A stretch of 51,111 nucleotides of DNA from JAHEDH01 sp963745865 (GTDB lineage: Bacteria > Actinomycetota > Acidimicrobiia > Spongiisociales > ZC4RG35), in the NCBI GenBank assembly GCA_963745865.1, contig CAVUYZ010000001.1, positions 1 through 51,111 of the forward strand. The letters are read 5' to 3'. The notes under the pieces were generated by a model, which did not search any database, was not told the DNA's origin, and was given only the letters and a program-made list of their open reading frames with translations. A program made the position numbers and the translations under genes. Below are positions 1 through 8,549 of the stretch, in pieces (positions within the stretch are counted from its first letter, which is position 1; every line of letters begins with the position of its first letter).

Positions 1-40
1 CCCCTTCGGCACGCGCGATGGAAACGGGTGCCAAACAGGT

Positions 41-63
41 GGGCCGCCCCGAAGGAGCGGCCC
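41..63 (-). terminator. Hairpin downstream of tRNA-Pro
   Basis: A 7-bp perfect inverted repeat (GGGCCGC / GCGGCCC) with a 9-nt loop lies just beyond the 3' end of the minus-strand tRNA. There is no T tract, so it is only a possible terminator or processing structure. Confidence 0.35.
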
Positions 64-82
64 TGACCTGGTGGTTCTGTTG

Positions 83-156
83 TCGGGACGGTCGGATTTG
101 AACCGACGACCTCAGCGTCCCGAACGCTGCGCGCTGCCAAACTGCGCCACGTCCCG
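83..156 (-). tRNA. tRNA-Pro (anticodon CGG)
   Basis: The minus strand folds as a standard 74-nt tRNA. It has a 7-bp acceptor stem CGGGACG/CGTCCCG with discriminator A, a D arm starting GGCGCAG, a 5-bp anticodon stem CAGCG/CGCTG around loop TTCGGGA, and a T arm with GGTTCAAATCC. The anticodon at loop positions 34-36 is CGG, which reads the proline codon CCG. No 3' CCA is encoded, as is common in actinobacteria. The 3' end of the upstream methyltransferase frame runs into the tRNA. Confidence 0.95.
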
Positions 157-1044
157 AATCGGGAAAGGCAACGATACCGTGGCCCCAGGTCTGCGAACAA
201 GCCGACCAGCCCCGATGAGAGCGTGACATCGTTGTGTCATGCGTGCAGCGATCGGACCCCTGCAAATGGCCACGAGGGCCGGGGCGGGGAACGCCACCGA
301 TCCATTCTCGGTGGTCAGATGGGTCAGCGACGACCGGGCCTCGCGTCGAAGCTCCTCGAATTGACGATCATCGATCATGTCAGAGAGCGTCCACCCGCGG
401 ACGTCCGTTCTCACCCAACTATCGATCGACTCGAAGCGGGCAGTCCCCTCCCGCACCGATACGTCGACAGACTCGAACGACGGAGAGAGCACTGCGCTGA
501 GCTCGTCGGGATCGCCGAGAACGAAAGGCATCTTCAGGGCCGCCGCCGCATCGCTCCCGAACAGTCGATCCAACAGCGAGACCATCGCGGCGTAACCAGG
601 CGTCAGGTCGAGCGACGCCCACGTCGCAACCACCACAACACCCTCGGCCACGACCACCCGAGCCATCTCGCGGACCGCGGCGGAACGGTCACTGAAAAAC
701 ATCATGGCGAATTGACTCAGCACCGCGTCGAACTCAGCGGAAGGGAACGGCAGATCCTCCGCAACGCCCTGACGCCAGGATATTGCGTTGCTCGATCGAC
801 GGGCGACGCCCAGCATCCCCTCGTTGGGATCGAGCCCGATGACCTGGCCCGCGCCAGTGACCTCGTTGGCAGCGCGAGCCAGGACGCCAGTACCGCATCC
901 AACATCGAGCACCGCATCGCCCGGGGCGACGTCGGCGAGGTCGACGATCTGCGGCGCCCACTGACCGAACAGTGCGGGTATGAAGAACTCTTCGTACACC
1001 TCTGCTGCCCGTATCCCAACCTGACCTCGATCTGCGTCTGTCAT
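112..1044 (-). CDS. Class I SAM-dependent methyltransferase (UbiE/COQ5-like)
   Basis: A 310-residue protein. The glycine-rich SAM-binding motif I (VLDVGCGTGVLARAA) is near residue 45, followed by the acidic end of strand 2 (GLDPNEG) and a motif-IV region (FDAVLSQFAMMFF), all typical of the UbiE/COQ5 Rossmann methyltransferases. The substrate is not predictable. It is divergent from an HxlR regulator that may control it. The frame has no stop until inside tRNA-Pro, so the last ~15 residues are encoded by the tRNA sequence. The conserved fold seems to end well before that, so the extension may be neutral, or the mRNA may be cut by tRNA processing. Confidence 0.8.
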   Translation of the reverse strand: MTDADRGQVGIRAAEVYEEFFIPALFGQWAPQIVDLADVAPGDAVLDVGCGTGVLARAANEVTGAGQVIGLDPNEGMLGVARRSSNAISWRQGVAEDLPFPSAEFDAVLSQFAMMFFSDRSAAVREMARVVVAEGVVVVATWASLDLTPGYAAMVSLLDRLFGSDAAAALKMPFVLGDPDELSAVLSPSFESVDVSVREGTARFESIDSWVRTDVRGWTLSDMIDDRQFEELRREARSSLTHLTTENGSVAFPAPALVAICRGPIAARMTQRCHALIGAGRLVRRPGATVSLPFPIRDVAQFGSAQRSGR

Positions 1045-1118
1045 GGTTCAAACTCTGAAAGCTGCACGGCACGGAGACAAGCGCGAAAATAGAACTGAAC
1101 ACTCGGAGGAAGGCTGCC

Positions 1119-1838
1119 ATGTCCGATTACCGACAATATTGCCCCATCGCCCGGGCGTCCGAGATCCTCGCCGAGCGATGGAATCCCCTGATCGTGCGCA
1201 ACCTGATGTTCGGCGCGTGCACGTTCACTGATATCGCCAATGGCGTCCCATCCATGTCGAGATCCATGCTGATCAAGCGCCTCGGCGAGCTGGAACGTGC
1301 GAATGTGATCCACAAGACGCCCAAGGACCGTGGCCATGGTCACGTGTATCACTTGACGGATGCCGGACGCGACCTGGCCGACGTCATCGGCGCCCTGGGA
1401 TCGTGGGGGGAACGGTGGATCGACGTGACGACCGAGCACTCCGACCCAGGGTTCGCACTGTGGGCGTGGTGCCGCGTGCAGATGAACCGAGATGTGCTCC
1501 CCGAGAGACGGAGTGTGGTCGAATTCGCCTTTCCCGATCAACCGCCAACAAACCGCTACTACTGGCTGCTCGTCGAGCGCAAGCACGCCGAGCTCTGCTA
1601 TTCGGACCCGGGGGGCGATCCCGATCTGCGGGTGACCGCCGAGTCCCCCGCCTTCGTCGACTGGCACCGAGGAGCACTGCGGTGGGGTGACGCGATCCGA
1701 AACGGGACGATCAGTGTGGAAGGCGACCGGGCCCTCGCCGGTGCGTTGCCGACATGGAATCGACACGAGCCGTTGCTGCCTCATCATGCCGCCGATCGGG
1801 GGACGACGAAGGATTCAATGCTCCCTGTCGACGGGTGA
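1119..1838 (+). CDS. HxlR-family winged-helix regulator with C-terminal extension
   Basis: A 239-residue protein. Residues 1-95 match the HxlR/MarR-like winged helix: a Cys near the N terminus (YCPIARASEIL), the RWNPLIVRNL helix, recognition region FTDIANGVPSMSRSMLIKRL and wing GHVYHLTDAGRDL. The ~140-residue C-terminal part resembles the SCP2-like ligand-binding extension found in some actinobacterial HxlR proteins. The start is supported by GGAGGA about 8 nt upstream of the ATG. Its 74-bp divergent spacer with the methyltransferase suggests local control of that gene and of itself. The ligand is unknown. Confidence 0.85.
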   Translation: MSDYRQYCPIARASEILAERWNPLIVRNLMFGACTFTDIANGVPSMSRSMLIKRLGELERANVIHKTPKDRGHGHVYHLTDAGRDLADVIGALGSWGERWIDVTTEHSDPGFALWAWCRVQMNRDVLPERRSVVEFAFPDQPPTNRYYWLLVERKHAELCYSDPGGDPDLRVTAESPAFVDWHRGALRWGDAIRNGTISVEGDRALAGALPTWNRHEPLLPHHAADRGTTKDSMLPVDG

Positions 1839-1973
1839 ACGTGTGCAGCAGCATGCTCCAACGAGAACCGGGCGAACCGAGATCGGCACCGTCGGATTCA
1901 ATCCTGCAGCTCGATGACGAACGAGAGCGATTCGTTCATATCTTGCATTCTTGGCCATCTAGGTCTAAAGGCC

Positions 1974-1979
1974 TACGCT
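1974..1979 (+). promoter_or_regulatory. Putative leaderless -10 (TACGCT) for CAP-domain gene
   Basis: TACGCT ends 8 nt before the GTG start, and there is no Shine-Dalgarno. It fits the TAnnnT pattern repeated in this window. Confidence 0.5.
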
Positions 1980-1987
1980 GCCGCCTC

Positions 1988-2653
1988 GTGCGCCGCGCCT
2001 CCATCGCCCTCGTCATCATGACGACGATCTTGCTCAGTGCCGCGCCGGCTCTCGCCGATGCGCTGGACTCGCACGTCGCCTCGAGCCGCGGCAGCTCGCT
2101 GCCGATCAACGGCGACCTCGAATGGACCGCCAACGCCTCGGCATCGAGACAGGCGGCCAACCTCGCACTCTCCCATGCGAGCCTCGGCCCATTGTCGGGG
2201 ATCTGCTCCCGGGCTGCCGAGATCGTCGGAACCGGACCGAACCTGGATCTGATCTTCGCCGGGTTCCGTTCCAGCGGGACTCACTGGGCGAAGCTGACCG
2301 ACCCGGGATGGACGTCGATGGGGACTGGGGTGGCCACAGGGTCGGACGGAGCGCTGTACGTCTCCGTCGTCTTCTGCCAGGGAGCAGGAGGCTCGACGCC
2401 GGCTCCTGCCCCGGCTCCGGCTCCAACTCCCGCTCCGGCCCCGACACCGGTATCCCCTTCACCGGCTCCCCGAGCCTCCGCTGCGCCAGTCGCGCCGAAG
2501 GTGGAAGCGGTGTCGATCGACATCGTCGGGCTGCTGAACGCGGTGCTGACGACGTCGCTCGACTCACTCACGACCGACGATGGCGAAGACGACCCGATCG
2601 CGTCGATCGGGATGCGCTACCTGACCAACACCGGGACCGCATTCATCGTCTGA
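1988..2653 (+). CDS. Secreted CAP (SCP/PR-1-like) domain protein
   Basis: 221 residues from a GTG start. The frame is open further upstream, but this start gives a clean signal peptide (RRASIALVIM... ending APALADA) and lies just after a -10 element. The mature N-terminal ~120 residues look like a compact bacterial CAP domain: an N-terminal helix rich in small residues, the SHASLG segment, an AAEIVGTG stretch standing for the usual GENVG, SSGTHWAKL with the conserved His, and a C-terminal strand with a Cys. A Pro/Ala linker (~130-160) and a variable tail follow. It probably acts outside the membrane. The function of bacterial CAP proteins is mostly unknown. Confidence 0.75.
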   Translation: MRRASIALVIMTTILLSAAPALADALDSHVASSRGSSLPINGDLEWTANASASRQAANLALSHASLGPLSGICSRAAEIVGTGPNLDLIFAGFRSSGTHWAKLTDPGWTSMGTGVATGSDGALYVSVVFCQGAGGSTPAPAPAPAPTPAPAPTPVSPSPAPRASAAPVAPKVEAVSIDIVGLLNAVLTTSLDSLTTDDGEDDPIASIGMRYLTNTGTAFIV

Positions 2654-2659
2654 GCCGGC

Positions 2660-3682
2660 TCAGCCCTTGGCGACCAACTCGGCCAGTTGGACAGCGTTCA
2701 ACGCCGCTCCCTTCCTCAGGTTGTCGCCCACGACCCAGAGGTTGATGCCGCCCGGCCGTCCGACGGTGTCTCTGACACGCCCGACGAGCACATCGTCGAT
2801 TCCTGCCGAGTCGAGGGGGGTTGGAACCCGGTCCGTCCACACCTGGACTCCTGGAGCGTCGGAGAGGATCTCGCGCGCCTCCTCGGCTGACAAGTCCCGG
2901 TCGAACCACATTGATGCTGCGATTCCATGGCCCGTCACCACCGGCACCCGAACACAGGTCGGCTCGACCGCGATGTCGGCGGCCTCCAGGATCTTGCGCG
3001 TCTCGTTGACCAGCTTCCATTCCTCGTCGGTGTACCCCTGCTCCTTCTCGGAGCCGGCGAAGGGAATCACGTTGAAGGCGATCGGCGCCACGTAGACCTC
3101 GGACCCGGGATCCTCCCAGCCGCCCTCCCGCAGAGCATCGGGGTTGGTTTGGAGTTCCCCGGTCTGTCTCATCAACTCGTTGATGCCCGCCATGCCGGAC
3201 CCGGAGACCGACTGGTACGACGTCGCCACGATCGCCGTGAGTCCGGCGGCCCGGTGCAACGGACCTGCCGCCATCAACAGGTCCATCGTGGTGCAGTTCG
3301 GATTGGCGATGATCCCACGCGGCCGATCGCTGACGGCGTGGTCGTTGACGTCCGCCACGACGAGCGGCACGTCCGGATCCATCCGGAACGCCGAGGAGTT
3401 GTCGATCACGACCACCCCGGCAGCTGCGAACTTCGGGGCGAACTCGCGTGACCGGTCGCCGCCCGCCGAGAACAGCGCCACGTCGAGTCCGGTGGGGTCA
3501 GCGGTCGCGAGGTCCTCGATGGTGACCGCTCCCCATGCGGTGTCCACGACCGACCCGGCGGATCGCGCAGAGGCAAAGAGCCGCAGGTCCTTCACCGGAA
3601 ACTCGCGCTCTGCCAAGATCGACACGATGGTCCGGCCGACCGCCCCTGTCGCCCCGACCACTCCAACGTTCATGCGGTTCAT
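2660..3682 (-). CDS. asd: Aspartate-semialdehyde dehydrogenase
   Basis: A 340-residue cytosolic enzyme that reduces aspartyl-4-phosphate to aspartate semialdehyde with NADPH, feeding lysine/diaminopimelate, threonine and methionine synthesis. The N terminus has the dinucleotide motif GATGAVGRTI. The catalytic Cys lies in NPNCTT near residue 130, and the SGSGMAG segment follows. Length matches the family. The start codon overlaps the end of lysC by 4 bp (ATGA), indicating translational coupling in a lysC-asd operon. It ends 6 bp from the convergent CAP gene. Confidence 0.97.
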   Translation of the reverse strand: MNRMNVGVVGATGAVGRTIVSILAEREFPVKDLRLFASARSAGSVVDTAWGAVTIEDLATADPTGLDVALFSAGGDRSREFAPKFAAAGVVVIDNSSAFRMDPDVPLVVADVNDHAVSDRPRGIIANPNCTTMDLLMAAGPLHRAAGLTAIVATSYQSVSGSGMAGINELMRQTGELQTNPDALREGGWEDPGSEVYVAPIAFNVIPFAGSEKEQGYTDEEWKLVNETRKILEAADIAVEPTCVRVPVVTGHGIAASMWFDRDLSAEEAREILSDAPGVQVWTDRVPTPLDSAGIDDVLVGRVRDTVGRPGGINLWVVGDNLRKGAALNAVQLAELVAKG

Positions 3683-4908
3683 GCCCCCACCTCCCCGCCG
3701 ACGTAGGGCGGTTCGAATCGATCGTGCAGCACCTGAACGGCGCGTTCGACATCACTCTCGGCGACCACACACGAGATCCGGATGGTCGACGTCGAGATCA
3801 TCCCGATGTTGATCGAGGCGTCGGCCAGCGCCCTGAAGACTCCTGCGGCCACACCTGGATGCGACTTCATGCCGGCACCGACCAGCGACACCTTGCCGAT
3901 CGATGCGTCGACCTCGACCCCGCGGGCCTCGACAGAGTCGGCGATCGTCCGCGCGATACCCTCGGCCTCGGTCAGCACCGCCTTCGGAACCGTGAACGAG
4001 ATGTCGGTCGTACCGTCGGTCGAAACGTTCTGGACGATCATGTCGACATTGATGTCGGCCTCGGCCATCGGCTCGAACAGCGTTGCGGCGATCCCCGGAA
4101 AGTCAGGGACCCCCCTGATGGTGAGCTTCGCCTCCGACGTGTCGTGGGCGATGCCCGAGATGACCGCTTGCTCCATGGTGGTTTCCTTCACCCAAGTCCC
4201 CTGACTGTCGTTGAACGATGATCTGACGTGGATCGGGATGTTGAACCGGCGGCCGAACTCGACAGAGCGGCTCATCAGCACCCCGGCGCCCGAGGCCGAC
4301 AACTCCAACATCTCTTCGAACGAGATCTCCTCGAGCCTTCTGGCGGCGGCCACGATCCTCGGGTCGGCGGTATACACGCCGTCGACGTCGGTGAAGATCT
4401 CACACGCATCGGCGCCCAGCGAAGCGGCGAGAGCGACAGCCGTCGCGTCCGACCCCCCGCGACCCAGCGTGGTGACCTCCTTCGAATCCGGGTCGACCCC
4501 CTGAAAACCGGCGACGATCACCACCTTGTCGTCGGCCAGCGACTCCTTGACCCGGGTGCCTCGGATCTCGGTGATCTTGGCAGAGCCGTGAGCGGCATCG
4601 GTGAGAATTCCGGCTTGAGAGCCCGTGAACGAGACGGCATGAACACCCCTCGCTTCGATCGCCATCGCGGTCAGCGCCATGGAGATCCGCTCACCGGCTG
4701 TCAGCAGCATGTCCATCTCGCGCGCCGGTGGATTCGGGTTCACGGCCGAGGCCAAACTGATCAGCTCGTCGGTGGTCTTCCCCATCGCCGACACCACCAC
4801 GACCACGTCGTGGCCGGCCTTCTTGGTCGCGCAGATTCGATCGGCGACGGCCGAGATCCTCTCGGGTGACGCGACGGAGGTGCCGCCGTATTTCTGGACA
4901 ACGAGCAT
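3679..4908 (-). CDS. lysC: Aspartate kinase (monofunctional)
   Basis: 409 residues. It phosphorylates aspartate at the first step of the aspartate family pathway. The N-terminal kinase domain begins VQKYGGTSV and contains LGRGGSDATAVALA and FTDVDGVYTADPR. Two ACT domains follow (from about residue 265), giving end-product feedback control. The frame is open far upstream, but the ATG at 4908 precedes the universal VQKYGGTS start and is taken as the true one. A TATCCT element lies about 28 nt upstream. It is coupled to asd by a 4-bp overlap and divergent from the cyclophilin gene. The ACT segment may also be made separately (beta subunit), as in other actinobacteria. Confidence 0.96.
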   Translation of the reverse strand: MLVVQKYGGTSVASPERISAVADRICATKKAGHDVVVVVSAMGKTTDELISLASAVNPNPPAREMDMLLTAGERISMALTAMAIEARGVHAVSFTGSQAGILTDAAHGSAKITEIRGTRVKESLADDKVVIVAGFQGVDPDSKEVTTLGRGGSDATAVALAASLGADACEIFTDVDGVYTADPRIVAAARRLEEISFEEMLELSASGAGVLMSRSVEFGRRFNIPIHVRSSFNDSQGTWVKETTMEQAVISGIAHDTSEAKLTIRGVPDFPGIAATLFEPMAEADINVDMIVQNVSTDGTTDISFTVPKAVLTEAEGIARTIADSVEARGVEVDASIGKVSLVGAGMKSHPGVAAGVFRALADASINIGMISTSTIRISCVVAESDVERAVQVLHDRFEPPYVGGEVGA

Positions 4909-4979
4909 GGTGATGGGCAACGGGTCGGTTCGCGAGAGGATACGGCACGCGCCCGAAACTCTGAATCCGTCGGCCCCGT

Positions 4980-4985
4980 TACGCT
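4980..4985 (+). promoter_or_regulatory. Putative leaderless -10 (TACGCT) for cyclophilin gene
   Basis: TACGCT ends 10 nt before the ATG, with no Shine-Dalgarno between them. Confidence 0.5.
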
Positions 4986-4995
4986 GACGCAACCC

Positions 4996-5769
4996 ATGAC
5001 CGAGAGCAAGCGCCAACGACAGAAGCAAGAGCGCGCCGCGCGCCGCGAGGCCGAACGCAAAGCAGCGCGGCGCAAGGAGCTGCTCCGACGTGTCGCGTCG
5101 GCCCTTGGTCTGGGACTGCTCGTGGCCGCTCTGCTCCTCATCCCGGCCTTCTTCGGGGGGAACGAGGCCGAACTTCCCGAGGCCTATCAGGCCTTCCGCG
5201 ATCAGCCGACGGCGTGCGACGCGGAGACACCCGAGCCGCACAACGAGACGACGTTCGCCGAGCCTCAGGACTACGGATACTCAGGCATCGTCACGGCAAC
5301 GCTCACCACGTCATGCGGTGACATCGTGATCGAGATGGACTCGGACGAATTTCCCGCAACCGTCAACTCGTTTGCGTTCCTGTCGAACCAGGGCTTCTAC
5401 GACGGAACCGTCTTCCATCGAATCGTGCCGGATTTCCTCATCGAGGGCGGCGACCCCGACGCCTCTGGTCAGGGCGGGCCCGGATACACGATTCCCGACG
5501 AGTTCCCGCGCGCCGGCTTCGCCTACGAAGCAGGCGTGGTCGCCATGGCCAACTCGGGCCGGGGGACGACGGGAAGCCGATTCTTCATCGTCACCGGCGA
5601 CCAGGGGTCGGCGCTCTCCGAAACATTCAACGTCGTCGGCAGGGTCGTCAGCGGTATGGACGCTGTTGACCGGATCGCCTCGATCGACGTGACGGGGACG
5701 GCCACCCGCGAAGTGAGCGACCCGACCGAGACGGTCTATGTCGAGTCGGTCGTCATCGACGAGGGTTGA
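4996..5769 (+). CDS. Membrane-anchored cyclophilin-type peptidyl-prolyl isomerase
   Basis: 257 residues. The first ~33 residues are a strongly charged Lys/Arg/Glu helix, followed by one transmembrane segment (VASALGLGLLVAALLLIPAFF, ~34-52) that anchors the enzyme with its catalytic domain outside. The cyclophilin domain (~95-257) has FHRIVPDFLIEGGDP and GVVAMANSGRGTTGSRFFI, which include the catalytic Arg and the substrate-pocket Phe/Met/Gln region. This architecture is common in actinobacteria. It probably helps fold exported proteins. It is divergent from lysC, with an 87-bp gap. Confidence 0.93.
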   Translation: MTESKRQRQKQERAARREAERKAARRKELLRRVASALGLGLLVAALLLIPAFFGGNEAELPEAYQAFRDQPTACDAETPEPHNETTFAEPQDYGYSGIVTATLTTSCGDIVIEMDSDEFPATVNSFAFLSNQGFYDGTVFHRIVPDFLIEGGDPDASGQGGPGYTIPDEFPRAGFAYEAGVVAMANSGRGTTGSRFFIVTGDQGSALSETFNVVGRVVSGMDAVDRIASIDVTGTATREVSDPTETVYVESVVIDEG

Positions 5770-5859
5770 CACTCGCCACCTCCTGAGCGATGAACAACGG
5801 CCTTTCGCCTCTGCCGCCGCTCCGACGCCCGTTCCCAGTATTGACGTGGAGGTGATCCC

Positions 5860-6045
5860 ATGAGTCAGGCGCCGCGTCACAACGACGACGTCGATGCTCT
5901 CACAATGGCCTACTGGATGCTGGGGGGAGCAGCCGTCGGAGCGTTCATCTGGCTGTTCTTCGACATGTTCGTGTTCTTTCCGGTCTTGATCGCCTGTGGA
6001 TCGGCGATCGGGACCGCCGCCGGAGCGATCAACCGCCGGCACTGA
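5860..6045 (+). CDS. Small two-helix membrane protein
   Basis: 61 residues with a polar N terminus, then two hydrophobic helices (about 18-35 and 38-55) and a short basic end (NRRH). GGAGGTGA, nearly a full anti-Shine-Dalgarno match, lies 5 nt before the ATG and makes the gene convincing despite its size. No family is recognised. It stands alone between the cyclophilin and the PHP phosphatase. Confidence 0.7.
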   Translation: MSQAPRHNDDVDALTMAYWMLGGAAVGAFIWLFFDMFVFFPVLIACGSAIGTAAGAINRRH

Positions 6046-6128
6046 AATCTCAAGCAGGCATCTGACGACCCGCCACGGCGACCGCCGGTCGCCGACGGCT
6101 CGGTCACCTCTCGACTCGTCTTCTGTCC

Positions 6129-6134
6129 TACCCT
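6129..6134 (+). promoter_or_regulatory. Putative leaderless -10 (TACCCT) for PHP gene
   Basis: TACCCT ends 7 nt before the ATG. No ribosome binding site is visible. Confidence 0.5.
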
Positions 6135-6141
6135 CGCCAGA

Positions 6142-6990
6142 ATGAGCATCGATCTGCACAGCCACAGCAGCTTCTCGGACGGGTCGGACACGCCCGAGGA
6201 ACTCGTCGCCGCGGCTGCGAGGATCGGAATCGAGTCGCTCGCCCTCACCGACCACGACACCCTCGAGGGCATCCCCCGAGCCCGGGCAGCAGCCGTCGAG
6301 GCCGGGATCGAGCTGATCAGCGGTACCGAGCTGTCGCTCGAGTGGGACAAGGGCGGGATGCATCTCGTGGTCTTGTGGCTCGATCCCGTCTCGGGGCCAT
6401 TGCAGGATCGTCTCACGGGGCTACAGCGTGGCCGCAATCTGCGTAATGAGAGGATCATCGGGCGTCTCAACCAGCTCGGCATCGACATCACCATCAACGA
6501 GATCCTCGAACAGGCCGGCACCGGCACCGTCGGCCGGCCCCACTTCGCCGCCGTCATGCAACGGAAAGGCGTCGTCGAAACGATGAACCAAGCATTCGAC
6601 GAGTACCTCGGCACCGGCGCGCAGGCATACGTGAGTCGTGACCGGCTCTCTCCGATGGAGGCGATCCAACTGGCGCGCGCATCCGGCGGCGTCCCCATCC
6701 TGGCCCACCCTCACACGCTCGGGGTCGACAACCGGCACGAGATGGCCGACCTGCTGGACAAGCTCGTCGGATACGGGCTCATCGGTATCGAGTGCTACTA
6801 CGGCAGCTACCCCGCCGAAGGCAGATCAGGGATGGTTGCCATGGCGAAGCGATTCGGACTTCTCCCGTCGGGGGGATCGGACTACCACGGGACCTACAAG
6901 GCCGACGTCGCGCTCGGGCTCGGGCGAGTCGGGCTGCCGGTCCCGAGCGACATCCTCGAGGATCTCAGACACTTCGCGGTCCCGGCGTGA
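6142..6990 (+). CDS. PHP-domain phosphoesterase (TrpH/RNase AM-like)
   Basis: 282 residues. The metal-binding motifs of the polymerase-and-histidinol-phosphatase fold are clear: DLHSHSSFSDG at the N terminus, LTDHDTLEG near 40, PILAHPH near 190 and GGSDYHG near 250. Length and motif order match the TrpH/YciV group, which dephosphorylates 3',5'-nucleoside bisphosphates or trims RNA 5' ends. It overlaps murJ by 4 bp (GTGA), so the two are probably co-translated although the functions are unrelated. Confidence 0.88.
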   Translation: MSIDLHSHSSFSDGSDTPEELVAAAARIGIESLALTDHDTLEGIPRARAAAVEAGIELISGTELSLEWDKGGMHLVVLWLDPVSGPLQDRLTGLQRGRNLRNERIIGRLNQLGIDITINEILEQAGTGTVGRPHFAAVMQRKGVVETMNQAFDEYLGTGAQAYVSRDRLSPMEAIQLARASGGVPILAHPHTLGVDNRHEMADLLDKLVGYGLIGIECYYGSYPAEGRSGMVAMAKRFGLLPSGGSDYHGTYKADVALGLGRVGLPVPSDILEDLRHFAVPA

Positions 6991-8549
6991 ACCGCGGGTC
7001 GTCCACGCTGGGGCGAGCGGCGCTGATCGTTTCGGTTGGCGTCCTCCTGTCACGAGTGCTGGGGCTGGTCAGAGAGCAGGTGATCGCCGGCCTCCTGGGT
7101 CGCAGTGTCGCATCTGACCTCTATGTCGCAGCGTTCACGATCCCCGACTACCTCTTCTTCCTGCTCGCAGGCGGATATCTCGCGATCACGCTCGTACCCA
7201 TTCTGAGCACCCACCACGCGGCCCACGACGGACGCGGGCTCAACGAGAGCTTCACCGCAGTGTTCCGTGTCGTCGCCGGCGTCTCACTCGCCCTGCTCGC
7301 TGCCGGGTTCGTGATGGCGCGGCCGTTCGTGGAACTGGTCTTCTCTCAACTCGATCCGGCGTCGATCGACCGGCTCGTCCCGATGACCAGAATCGCCATC
7401 AGCCTCCAGTCATTCTTCGCGCTCGGCGCCCTCTTCGCTGCTGCCCAATATGCGGAGAAGCGTTTTGTGATCCCGGCGCTCGCCCCGCTCGTCTACAACC
7501 TCGGGATCATCGTCGGTGGACTTGTCGGTGGAGCCATGGGAGATCCGTCGCCCGAAGCATTTCTGTGGGGAGGCCTGGCCGGTGCGGCGATCGGCAGCTT
7601 CGGATTGCAGTGGCTCGGAGCGCATCGCCTCGGCATCCGACTCGTTGGGGGAACCCCGCTCCGACACCCTGCGGTCGGCCAATACCTGGCCATGGCTGTG
7701 CCCCTCATGGTGGGCCAGAGCGTCGTTGCGTTGGACGAGCAATGGCCGCGGCTGTTCGGACAGCTGGTCGACGTCGGCACGATCTCCGGGCTCAACTTCG
7801 CCCGACGGCTGAACATGCTGCCGATCGGGGTGATCGCCCAGGCCGCAGGGGTCGCCAGCTTCCCGTTCATGGCGAGGCTGTTCGCCGATCGCCACCACGA
7901 CGAGATGCGAAGGACCGTCGGCGTTTCGCTGCGGTCCGGGGTGGCGATCGGAGCGCTCGCAACGGCTCTTCTCGCGCCCATCACCGTCCAGGTCGTCGAG
8001 GTGGTCTTCCAGTACGGACGATTCGAGGCATCCGACACAACGGTCGTCGCCGGCTTCCTCCTGATCTTCTCGCTGTCCATCCCGTTTTGGGCGGCGCATC
8101 AAGTACTCAGCCGGGCGTTCTACGCACAGCGACGGATGTGGGTCCCCGTCGTGGTCGGCACCACGACGACCCTGATCATCGTCCCGCTGTTGTTCTGGCT
8201 GACCGACGCCTTCGACGGGCGGGGGATTGCAATCGGTTCCACGGTCGGGATCGCCCTCTACACGATTTCGATCGCAGCGGCATGGTTCCGGGCGGACCGC
8301 GCGGCGATGTCGACCACCCTGGTTCACGTGCTCAAAGTCGGTCTCGCAGCCACCTCCGCTGCCCTCGCATCGGCGGTGACGCTGGCCGCGGGGATCGACG
8401 AGCTCCCGGCAGTTCCGGCAGCACTGGTGTCGGTCGCGTTGGGGACGGCCATCTATGTGCTGGTTGCCAGGGCGCTCGGAGTGGCGGAGGTTCAGATGCT
8501 GATCGACCGGATCAGATCTCGGGCCGGCCGCCGTGGCGGGGTCAGCTGA
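6987..8549 (+). CDS. murJ: Lipid II flippase MurJ/MviN
   Basis: A 520-residue integral membrane protein with about 14 hydrophobic helices. The N terminus (ILSRVLGLVREQVIAGLLG pattern) is the hallmark of the MurJ family of MOP-superfamily flippases that move lipid II across the membrane for peptidoglycan synthesis. A GTG start overlapping the PHP stop as GTGA is chosen because it leaves exactly the short polar leader usual in MurJ. The 3' end overlaps the convergent ilvE by 8 bp. Unlike mycobacterial MurJ, it has no long pseudokinase tail. Confidence 0.93.
   Translation: MNRGSSTLGRAALIVSVGVLLSRVLGLVREQVIAGLLGRSVASDLYVAAFTIPDYLFFLLAGGYLAITLVPILSTHHAAHDGRGLNESFTAVFRVVAGVSLALLAAGFVMARPFVELVFSQLDPASIDRLVPMTRIAISLQSFFALGALFAAAQYAEKRFVIPALAPLVYNLGIIVGGLVGGAMGDPSPEAFLWGGLAGAAIGSFGLQWLGAHRLGIRLVGGTPLRHPAVGQYLAMAVPLMVGQSVVALDEQWPRLFGQLVDVGTISGLNFARRLNMLPIGVIAQAAGVASFPFMARLFADRHHDEMRRTVGVSLRSGVAIGALATALLAPITVQVVEVVFQYGRFEASDTTVVAGFLLIFSLSIPFWAAHQVLSRAFYAQRRMWVPVVVGTTTTLIIVPLLFWLTDAFDGRGIAIGSTVGIALYTISIAAAWFRADRAAMSTTLVHVLKVGLAATSAALASAVTLAAGIDELPAVPAALVSVALGTAIYVLVARALGVAEVQMLIDRIRSRAGRRGGVS

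Noticed and set aside
2395..2470. Short tandem repeats (GCTCCGGCT-like) in the CAP gene
   Set aside because: These are codons of a Pro/Ala linker in a secreted protein, not an independent DNA repeat.
3700..3725. GGTTCGAATC resembling a tRNA T-loop
   Set aside because: It lies in the lysC coding sequence with no surrounding cloverleaf.
4909..5241. N-terminal extension of lysC by 111 codons
   Set aside because: It would cover the divergent cyclophilin gene start, and the family begins exactly at the downstream ATG.
5311..6363. Long minus-strand frame (350 codons) across the cyclophilin and PHP genes
   Set aside because: It is antisense to two well-supported genes and its sequence is low-complexity Asp/Arg/Gly.
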